Of a stretch of DNA of 13,176 nt, positions 8,057 to 13,176 are shown in pieces. This stretch comes from an uncultured Eubacterium sp. Its GTDB lineage: Bacteria; Bacillota; Clostridia; Lachnospirales; Lachnospiraceae. The stretch spans positions 1-13,176 of the forward strand of contig NZ_CAKRAS010000068.1 in assembly GCF_934295145.1 (NCBI RefSeq). The letters run 5' to 3'. The notes below the pieces were generated by a model. The model had not been told where the DNA came from. It was given only the letters and a program-made list of their open reading frames with translations, and made no database searches. Position numbers and translations under genes: made by a program. Numbering within the stretch: the stretch's first letter is position 1; every line of letters begins with the position of its first letter.

Positions 8057-8727
8057 GCTTTCAGTCCTGCCTTCTTTGCATGCTCGTAAATTGCTTCTAC
8101 TACTTCATCAATATTCATGTTTGAAGAATCCAGCATAACCGCATCTTCTGCTGCTTTTAACGGTGCAATCTCACGGTGCATATCGCGGTAATCACGTTCA
8201 CTGATATCTTTCTCAATCTCAGCCATATTACAAGATTCTCCTTTTTCCACCAGTTCGTCATAGCGGCGTTTTGCACGAACTTCTACGCTGGCTGTCAGGA
8301 AAATCTTCAGCTGCGCATTCGGAAGTACACAGGTTCCGATATCACGCCCATCCATGATGACGTTGTGCTGTGCTGCCATATCCTGCTGCAGGCTCAGAAG
8401 TTTTGCACGGACAAAGCCGTAACCACTTGTGGCAGATGCCATATTGCCAACTTCTTCCTGACGGATCTTACCGGAAATATCTTCTCCGTTTAACAGTACT
8501 TTCTGCACACCATCTTCGTAAGCAAGAGCAACAGAAATATCATTACATGCTTCTTTTATTTTATCCTCTTCCTCTGCCTGAATACCGTGCTGTAAAAAAT
8601 AATATCCCATAGCACGGTACATAGCACCGGTATCTACATAAATAAAGGATATTTTTTTTGCCAGCTTTTTCGCTATCGTACTTTTTCCGGCGCCTGCCGG
8701 TCCATCAATCGCAATGTTAAAACTCAT
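8053..8727 (-). CDS. cmk: Cytidylate kinase
   Basis: A 224-residue nucleoside monophosphate kinase that phosphorylates CMP and dCMP with ATP. The P-loop GPAGAGKS is at residues 9-16, and YVDTGAMYRA at 30-39 is the CMP-binding stretch of the family. MDGRDIGT and the arginine-rich KRRYDEL region follow. The length is normal. A TTG at 8736 would add three residues, but the AGGAGAGG at 8738-8745 is almost touching it, while the ATG at 8727 is ten bases away, so I choose the ATG. The ribosome binding site overlaps the stop codon of the upstream flavoprotein gene. The stop overlaps the ispH start as ATGA. The cmk-ispH-rpsA order is common in Clostridia. Confidence 0.96.
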   Translation of the reverse strand: MSFNIAIDGPAGAGKSTIAKKLAKKISFIYVDTGAMYRAMGYYFLQHGIQAEEEDKIKEACNDISVALAYEDGVQKVLLNGEDISGKIRQEEVGNMASATSGYGFVRAKLLSLQQDMAAQHNVIMDGRDIGTCVLPNAQLKIFLTASVEVRAKRRYDELVEKGESCNMAEIEKDISERDYRDMHREIAPLKAAEDAVMLDSSNMNIDEVVEAIYEHAKKAGLKA

Positions 8728-8737
8728 ATCTTCCAAA

Positions 8738-8745
8738 CCTCTCCT
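8738..8745 (-). promoter_or_regulatory. Ribosome binding site that decides the cmk start
   Basis: AGGAGAGG at 8738-8745 supports the ATG at 8727 over the TTG at 8736, which is only one base from the site. It overlaps the TAG stop of the upstream flavoprotein gene at 8744-8746. Confidence 0.7.
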
Positions 8746-9991
8746 ATTCTATACTTATTCCTGCCAGATATCCGGTGGACCATGCGATCTGCAGGTTAAA
8801 TCCTCCGGTCACTGCATCCACATCCAGCATCTCACCACACAGATACAGCCCCTGGAGCAGTTTTGATTCCATCGTGGACGGATTTACTTCTTTGACTTTA
8901 ATGCCACCCCGGGTGACAATGGCCTCTTCCATCTTTCCAAGTCCCGTGATAGTTCCCGGAAAATGTTTGAGCAATGTCAGAAGCTGATGCCGCTCTTCTC
9001 TGGTGACGGAATGCACCTTTTTCTCCGGATCGATACCGGATAATTCGATCAATATCGGCATCAGTTTCGCCGGTACAAGTCCGTGCAGGGCATTTTTAAA
9101 CTGTCGGTTCACGTTCTCCGCAAAATCACGCTGCAGACGCTTGTCCAGCTGTTCTTCTTCCAATGCCGGTTTCAAATCAATTTCAAACGGCAGCTCCTGC
9201 TTCATATATTTATCCGGAATACAGCTGCTGGCTGTCAGTACTAACGGGCCGCTGATTCCCTGATGTGTAAAAAGCATTTCGCCAAACTCGGAATATAACG
9301 TCTTTTTACCTGATTTTATGGTCAGTGTTACGTTTTTCAGGGACAATCCCTGCAGCTTTGTAATATACTCCTCCGCCGTCGTCATCCCGATCAGGGAAGG
9401 GCGCAGTTCCGTAACGGTATGTCCCAGTTTTTTACACAATTCAAATCCACTTCCATCGGATCCCGTCGTCGGGTAAGACACGCCTCCGCAGGCCGCCACC
9501 ACCGCATCAAACTCCTCGGTCTGATTTCTCTGATGTGTATCATGACAGTCCCAGCGCACACCGGTCACTTTCTCACCATTGCTTAAAATTTCCTGTACTT
9601 TTGTATTCAGACAGATGCGCACTTTTTTTCTGCGCAGCTCATCTGTCAGCGCCCGTATCACGTCAGAAGCATGGTCAGACTGTGGAAACACACGGTTTCC
9701 ACGTTCTGTCTTCATCTTCAGCCCAAGTCCCGCAAAATAATCCATCAGCGCATGGTTGTCAAAGGTATAGATTGCGCTATAAAGGAATTTTGCGTTTTTC
9801 ATGATCGCCGCAAATAAATCCTCCGTATCGCAGGCATTGGTCAGATTGCACCGTCCCTTTCCGGTAATATAGATTTTTTTGCCAAGTTTCTCATTCTGTT
9901 CATACAGGGTTACCTGATGTCCGTTCCCGGCTGCGATACATGCCGCCATCATTCCTCCGGCACCGCCGCCGATTACCGCCACTTTACTCAT
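8744..9991 (-). CDS. HI0933/BaiN-family FAD-dependent oxidoreductase
   Basis: A 415-residue flavoprotein. The N-terminal FAD-binding Rossmann motif is GGGAGG at residues 8-13, with Glu31 (LYEQNEKLG) as the expected ribose-binding acid. It is followed by ITGKGRCNLTN at about 42-52, a signature of this family. A second FAD region near the C-terminus reads LCGEMLDVDAVTGGFN, then LQIAWSTG. The length matches the HI0933-like group (YhiN, BaiN). The substrate is unknown: one relative, BaiN, has been linked to bile acid 7-dehydroxylation in Clostridium scindens, but this family is widespread and sequence alone does not support that role here. GGAG lies eight bases before the ATG. It is the first gene of the compact run into cmk, ispH and rpsA, so it is probably co-expressed with core functions. 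Confidence 0.88.
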   Translation of the reverse strand: MSKVAVIGGGAGGMMAACIAAGNGHQVTLYEQNEKLGKKIYITGKGRCNLTNACDTEDLFAAIMKNAKFLYSAIYTFDNHALMDYFAGLGLKMKTERGNRVFPQSDHASDVIRALTDELRRKKVRICLNTKVQEILSNGEKVTGVRWDCHDTHQRNQTEEFDAVVAACGGVSYPTTGSDGSGFELCKKLGHTVTELRPSLIGMTTAEEYITKLQGLSLKNVTLTIKSGKKTLYSEFGEMLFTHQGISGPLVLTASSCIPDKYMKQELPFEIDLKPALEEEQLDKRLQRDFAENVNRQFKNALHGLVPAKLMPILIELSGIDPEKKVHSVTREERHQLLTLLKHFPGTITGLGKMEEAIVTRGGIKVKEVNPSTMESKLLQGLYLCGEMLDVDAVTGGFNLQIAWSTGYLAGISIE

Positions 9992-10097
9992 TCATTTTCT
10001 CCGATTTATCACTCAGTTTTTTCTTGACAGAATATCTGCCGAAAATCCTGCTATGCTTATTCTTCTATGCAGAATTTCTACCCAAATCCTGTCGTAT

Positions 10098-11045
10098 TTA
10101 TTTCTCTTTTCCGGGATTTTCCCGGTCTACTTTCTCAATCTTTCCATATCGCATTTTCATATGGTCATCGATATAATTGATCTCGTCGCTCTCATAAACC
10201 TGATATTCATCCCAGATATCCTCCAGCGTCTCCAGCGTCTCAGCTACTTCACTCTGTTTTCTCATGCACAAAGCCACGATCAGCGCATTGATCACGCTCA
10301 GCGGTGCTACCAGGGAATCCACGATGGATGCCATATCACTTTTTGCGATCAGATTGCAGGAAGAATACAGATTCATCGGGGAATGCACGCTGTCCGTCAA
10401 TGTGATCACCTTCGCATTGCGGTTATTGGCAAATTCCATGGCTTTTAATGTACGCATGGAATACCGTGGGAAACTGATACCGATGATCACGTCGTCCTCA
10501 CTGATACGCACCATCTGTTCAAACAATTCGCTGGAACTGCTCGTATGAAGCAAATGCACATTATCAAACATCAGATTAAAATAAAAAGACATAAAACTTG
10601 CCAGCGGTGCACAACTTCGAATTCCCACAATGTAAATATGTTTTGCATTTAAAATAATATCCAATGCTGCTTCAAAGGCATTCTGGTCAATCTGTTCCAA
10701 CGTGCCCTTGATTTTTTCCGCATCGGACTGCAACACCGTATCCAAAATCTTTGACTGGCTGATTCTTCCATAGGTTACTTCCATTCGCTGGATGGAATTC
10801 AGCTTGTTGCGCACCAGTTCCTCCAGTGCTTTCTGAAATTCAGGATACCCACGATACCCCAGATGTGTTGCAAACCGCACAACCGTGGACTCGCTCACCC
10901 CAACAACTTTTCCCAGTTTCTCTGCGGTCAGAAAAACTGCCTTATCATAATTGTCTGTAATATACGTGGACAACAGTTTCTGTCCTTTGCTCATACTGCT
11001 GTACTTTTCATTGATCCTGTTAATCAGCTCATTTGAATTATTCAT
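10098..11045 (-). CDS. MurR/RpiR family HTH-SIS transcriptional regulator
   Basis: A 315-residue regulator starting at ATG 11045. The N-terminal HTH_6 domain spans residues about 1-75, with the recognition region GVSESTVVRFATHLGYRGYPEFQ. A SIS sugar-phosphate binding domain covers about 125-260 (YIVGIRSCAPLASF, then VIIGISFPRYSMRTL). Proteins of this family sense sugar phosphates and control sugar or amino-sugar genes. No sugar-uptake or catabolic gene is adjacent, so target and ligand are unknown. An upstream in-frame start at 11078 adds 11 residues, but GGAG seven bases before 11045 supports the shorter form. A 106-base gap separates it from the flavoprotein gene, without an obvious terminator, so read-through into that operon is possible. 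Confidence 0.88.
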   Translation of the reverse strand: MNNSNELINRINEKYSSMSKGQKLLSTYITDNYDKAVFLTAEKLGKVVGVSESTVVRFATHLGYRGYPEFQKALEELVRNKLNSIQRMEVTYGRISQSKILDTVLQSDAEKIKGTLEQIDQNAFEAALDIILNAKHIYIVGIRSCAPLASFMSFYFNLMFDNVHLLHTSSSSELFEQMVRISEDDVIIGISFPRYSMRTLKAMEFANNRNAKVITLTDSVHSPMNLYSSCNLIAKSDMASIVDSLVAPLSVINALIVALCMRKQSEVAETLETLEDIWDEYQVYESDEINYIDDHMKMRYGKIEKVDRENPGKEK

Positions 11046-11157
11046 TTCTCTTCTCCAATTTTTTATCTGCCACGGCACATTGCCGAGTCAGATATGCTTT
11101 CCCTGCATGTCAGTAAAAAAACAAAAAAATCTGTTTCACTGCTGTCGGGCAATACCG

Positions 11158-11184
11158 GTTATAGTATACCTCATATTTCGTCAA
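11158..11184 (-). promoter_or_regulatory. Candidate promoter for the RpiR-type regulator
   Basis: On the minus strand TTGACG (11179-11184) and TATAAC (11158-11163) are 15 bases apart. That spacing is short, so this is a moderate candidate. It would give a leader of about 105 bases containing T-rich runs and a small hairpin (CGGCA paired with TGCCG at 11073-11085). No clear terminator for the upstream carboxypeptidase gene was seen in the 260-base gap 11046-11305. Confidence 0.4.
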
Positions 11185-11305
11185 GAAACAATATCCAGAA
11201 AAATCCATGTTATAAACTGATTCATCTCAAATTTTGTATAAAAAGTAATCACGGTCCTTGCAAACAGCGTATTTTCCTCAAAATAATCGATCGACCAAAT
11301 TCATA

Positions 11306-12613
11306 TCAAAAAATATTTGAAAAAACATAATTCAAGCACCAGCGGTAATCAAATTTTTCTACCGTTTCTGCTGCATAAACCGGCTGTGTCAAAATCTGAC
11401 ACCCGTTCAAAAAAATAACATGTTCTCCGATCACGTCACCTTTTTGTATCGGTGATTCCAAATAATCCGGCAGACTCCATTCGTCCGTAATCATATCGGT
11501 ATCAGACAACAATAACTCCTGCTCTATAGGTTCTGTCTCTGCCACAAACTCTTCTAAATAAGCATATCTCTGCTTTTTTCCAAAAATATGCCTCTGTTTT
11601 TCTGTCGTCATCCCTGTTCTATCTGTCTGCACACCATTATGTATCTCTATCTGTTTTTGTTTCGCTTCCCAGGTGTACAGCTGCCGGGCATATGTTTCAT
11701 TTCCATAAGCAATCAGTTTTCTGGAATCCTCCCATTTATATCCTTTGTTATTCGGCCAACCACAGGCCAATAATGCAAAGGTGTATACACGGTCATCGTT
11801 ACAATAGGCTCCCACATAACAGTACCCCGCCTTTGCCGTAAACCCGGTTTTCCCGGAGATTACTCCATCTACCATAGAAAGCAGCGCATTGTGATTATTC
11901 AGCGTTGCCTGAAATGTGCCATCCACACTTGCAATGGTTTTAGAAGCAGTTTCTGTGATTTCCAATAATTTATCATTTTGGATACAGGCTGCCATGATCA
12001 GGCTGAGGTCATAAGCTGTTGTCTGATGCGCGCCACCCGCATCGGAACTGTCCAGACCATTCGGTGTCACAAAATGCGTATTCTGGCAGCCAAGTTCCGC
12101 CGCCCGTTCATTCATCTGTTTTGCAAAATCTTCCACGCTTCCCGCTACATGTTCCGCAATGGCCACAGCGGTATCATTATGGGATTCCAGCATCAGAGAA
12201 TACAATAAATCTTCCAGCATAAATTGCGTGCCCTCAGCGCATCCAAGGCGTACTTTTGGCATTTTGCAGGCATATTCCGAAAAAGTCACGGTATCGCCCA
12301 TCTTTCCGCTCTCTATCGCCAGCAGACAGGTCATGATCTTCGTGGTACTTGCATTCGCCATTGGTGTAACTGCATTTTTTCCGTATAAAATCCGCCCGGT
12401 TTCCGCATCCGTCAGGACTGCACTTTTCGCATACAAGTTTAGATTCTCTCTGTGAAAATCTGAAAACTGTTCCGCAGAATCCTGCCAGACTTTTTCAGGA
12501 TTTCGCACCACTGTTACCATTTTCTCCGCTCCTGAAACCTTTGCACACGAAAACATCATGACAGATACCAGGCAAACACTTATCATAAAGAAACATTTCA
12601 TACAACAAAACAT
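11306..12613 (-). CDS. Serine-type D-Ala-D-Ala carboxypeptidase (peptidase S11, PBP5/DacF-like)
   Basis: A 435-residue secreted enzyme that removes the terminal D-Ala from peptidoglycan stem peptides. The three active-site motifs are intact: S-x-x-K at Ser89-Lys92 (NASTTKIMT), S-x-N at Ser144-Asn146 (ESHND) and KTG at 255-257 (SGKTGFT). An N-terminal signal peptide (about residues 6-29) is followed by a likely signal peptidase I site after the SGA at 27-29. Residues about 300-420 form a PBP5-type C-terminal region. No long hydrophobic C-terminal anchor is seen; only the short end WCLNYVFSNIF could associate with membrane. The start is ATG 12613 with a weak AAGAAAG site six bases upstream; ATG at residue 5 is an alternative. 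It is separated from the hydrogenase gene by a strong terminator, so it has its own promoter, not clearly identified. Confidence 0.92.
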   Translation of the reverse strand: MFCCMKCFFMISVCLVSVMMFSCAKVSGAEKMVTVVRNPEKVWQDSAEQFSDFHRENLNLYAKSAVLTDAETGRILYGKNAVTPMANASTTKIMTCLLAIESGKMGDTVTFSEYACKMPKVRLGCAEGTQFMLEDLLYSLMLESHNDTAVAIAEHVAGSVEDFAKQMNERAAELGCQNTHFVTPNGLDSSDAGGAHQTTAYDLSLIMAACIQNDKLLEITETASKTIASVDGTFQATLNNHNALLSMVDGVISGKTGFTAKAGYCYVGAYCNDDRVYTFALLACGWPNNKGYKWEDSRKLIAYGNETYARQLYTWEAKQKQIEIHNGVQTDRTGMTTEKQRHIFGKKQRYAYLEEFVAETEPIEQELLLSDTDMITDEWSLPDYLESPIQKGDVIGEHVIFLNGCQILTQPVYAAETVEKFDYRWCLNYVFSNIF

Positions 12614-12719
12614 CCAGAACTTTCTTATTCATTCCATTTTATGCCTTTGTATGCTTGCCATGAAAAAAAGATTTCAACACAGGAATTTTAACAGTTTTTT
12701 TCTAAGACTAAATACAGAC

Positions 12720-12755
12720 AAAAAAAGGCAGGACAGTCACTGACTGTCCCACCTG
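12720..12755 (-). terminator. Intrinsic terminator after the [FeFe] hydrogenase gene
   Basis: On the minus strand an 8-bp perfect stem GGACAGTC/GACTGTCC (12742-12749 with 12731-12738, loop AGT) is extended by AGG/CCT pairs beyond a two-base mismatch, and is followed by a run of seven T. It starts about 20 bases after the hydrogenase stop codon at 12775-12777. Confidence 0.9.
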
Positions 12756-12774
12756 TAGTTACTCAATCTGCTTT

Positions 12775-13176
12775 CTATCTCTGATTCGGCATTTTCCAAG
12801 CTTCATGATCCGTATGTAACAGTTCATGAGATTTATGGGATAATGGTTTCTCAAAGAAATCTTCGTATGCTTTGATCACGGACGGATTCTCATGGGAGAA
12901 ACGAAGTGGATTCTTTTTATCCAGCTTGTACAGATTTTTTCCACGCACATCTGCCAGCTCCACACCATCGGTGATCGGCTGTCCGCCACCGCCGACACAT
13001 CCACCCGGACATGCCATCACTTCTACGAAATGATATTCTGCTTCGCCGGAGCGAATCTTCTCCATCAGTTTTCTTGTATTTCCAAGTCCGCTGACAATAG
13101 CTGCTTTAATCTTGATACCTGCGATCTCTACTTCTGCTTCTTTGATGCCGTCCATACCACGTACTGTTTGGAACAT
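12775..13176 (-). CDS. [FeFe] hydrogenase, C-terminal part (5' end beyond the right edge)
   Basis: The last 133 codons of an iron-only hydrogenase large subunit. The third H-cluster signature, EVMACPGGCVGGGGQP, is at window residues 52-67; Cys56 and Cys60 correspond to H-cluster ligands, the second being the cysteine that bridges to the di-iron site (family knowledge). The end shows the small-subunit-like helix NPSVIKAYEDFFEKPL followed by SHELLHT. The first two H-cluster motifs and any N-terminal ferredoxin-type domains must lie beyond 13176. The ATG at the very edge is most likely an internal methionine, because full hydrogenases continue well upstream of the VRGMDGIKEA stretch. Whether it is a monomeric, NAD(P)-linked or electron-bifurcating form cannot be decided here. 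It is closed by the terminator just downstream. Confidence 0.93.
   Translation of the reverse strand: MFQTVRGMDGIKEAEVEIAGIKIKAAIVSGLGNTRKLMEKIRSGEAEYHFVEVMACPGGCVGGGGQPITDGVELADVRGKNLYKLDKKNPLRFSHENPSVIKAYEDFFEKPLSHKSHELLHTDHEAWKMPNQR

Noticed and set aside
10024..10029. A perfect TTGACA on the plus strand in the gap between the flavoprotein and regulator genes.
   Set aside because: No -10 element occurs at 16-18 bases downstream and no plus-strand gene follows.
10111..10125. A 6-bp hairpin (CCGGGA, loop, TCCCGG) at the 3' end of the RpiR-type gene.
   Set aside because: It is inside the coding sequence and has no T tract after it on either strand, so it is not a convincing terminator.
12540..12550. 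A possible lipoprotein cysteine (MFSC at residues 20-23) in the carboxypeptidase signal peptide.
   Set aside because: Phe at -2 and Met at -3 do not fit the lipobox; a signal peptidase I site after SGA fits better.
1..13176. Search for a novel system such as defence, toxin-antitoxin, CRISPR, phage or mobile elements.
   Set aside because: All genes belong to recognised core or energy families, no repeats in array form or transposase motifs were seen, and base use looks even. I do not claim a new system.

Overview
The window reads as chromosome of an anaerobic Clostridia bacterium, most likely a Lachnospiraceae-type gut Firmicute. The grounds are moderate G+C, strong AGGAGG ribosome binding sites, a clostridial Rnf gene order (C-D-G-E-A-B), a [FeFe] hydrogenase, and a cmk-ispH-rpsA cluster with a four-domain S1. 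Species cannot be named from this. Coding density is high. No gap between genes exceeds 300 bases, and I see no rRNA, tRNA, CRISPR array, IS element or phage gene.

Layout: (1) 1-4653, minus strand: rnfC, rnfD, rnfG, rnfE, rnfA and the first 133 codons of rnfB, which runs off the left edge. This is one tightly packed operon for the membrane ferredoxin:NAD+ oxidoreductase, read from an extended -10 promoter near 4725-4733. (2) 4850-5968, plus strand: a lone YprB-like DEDDh exonuclease, divergent from rnf and with its own promoter. It converges on rpsA across a 13-bp bidirectional terminator hairpin. (3) 6118-9991, minus strand: a compact operon of an HI0933/BaiN-type flavoprotein, cmk, ispH and rpsA. 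Junctions are short gaps or overlaps (4 bp for cmk/ispH, 20 bp for ispH/rpsA). (4) 10098-11045, minus strand: an RpiR/MurR-type HTH-SIS regulator with its own leader. (5) 11306-12613, minus strand: a secreted serine D-Ala-D-Ala carboxypeptidase. (6) 12775-13176, minus strand: the C-terminal end of a [FeFe] hydrogenase closed by a strong terminator; its 5' part is beyond the right edge.

Functionally, the two ends handle low-potential electrons: Rnf couples ferredoxin oxidation to NAD+ reduction and ion export, and the hydrogenase disposes of or recycles electrons as H2. The middle is core biosynthesis and translation (pyrimidine nucleotides, isoprenoids, S1) plus cell-wall trimming. I found no convincing undescribed system. 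The most interesting details are a cysteine-rich tail on RnfE, the ispH/rpsA overlap that lies one base from a fused gene, and an orphan RpiR regulator beside a peptidoglycan carboxypeptidase.
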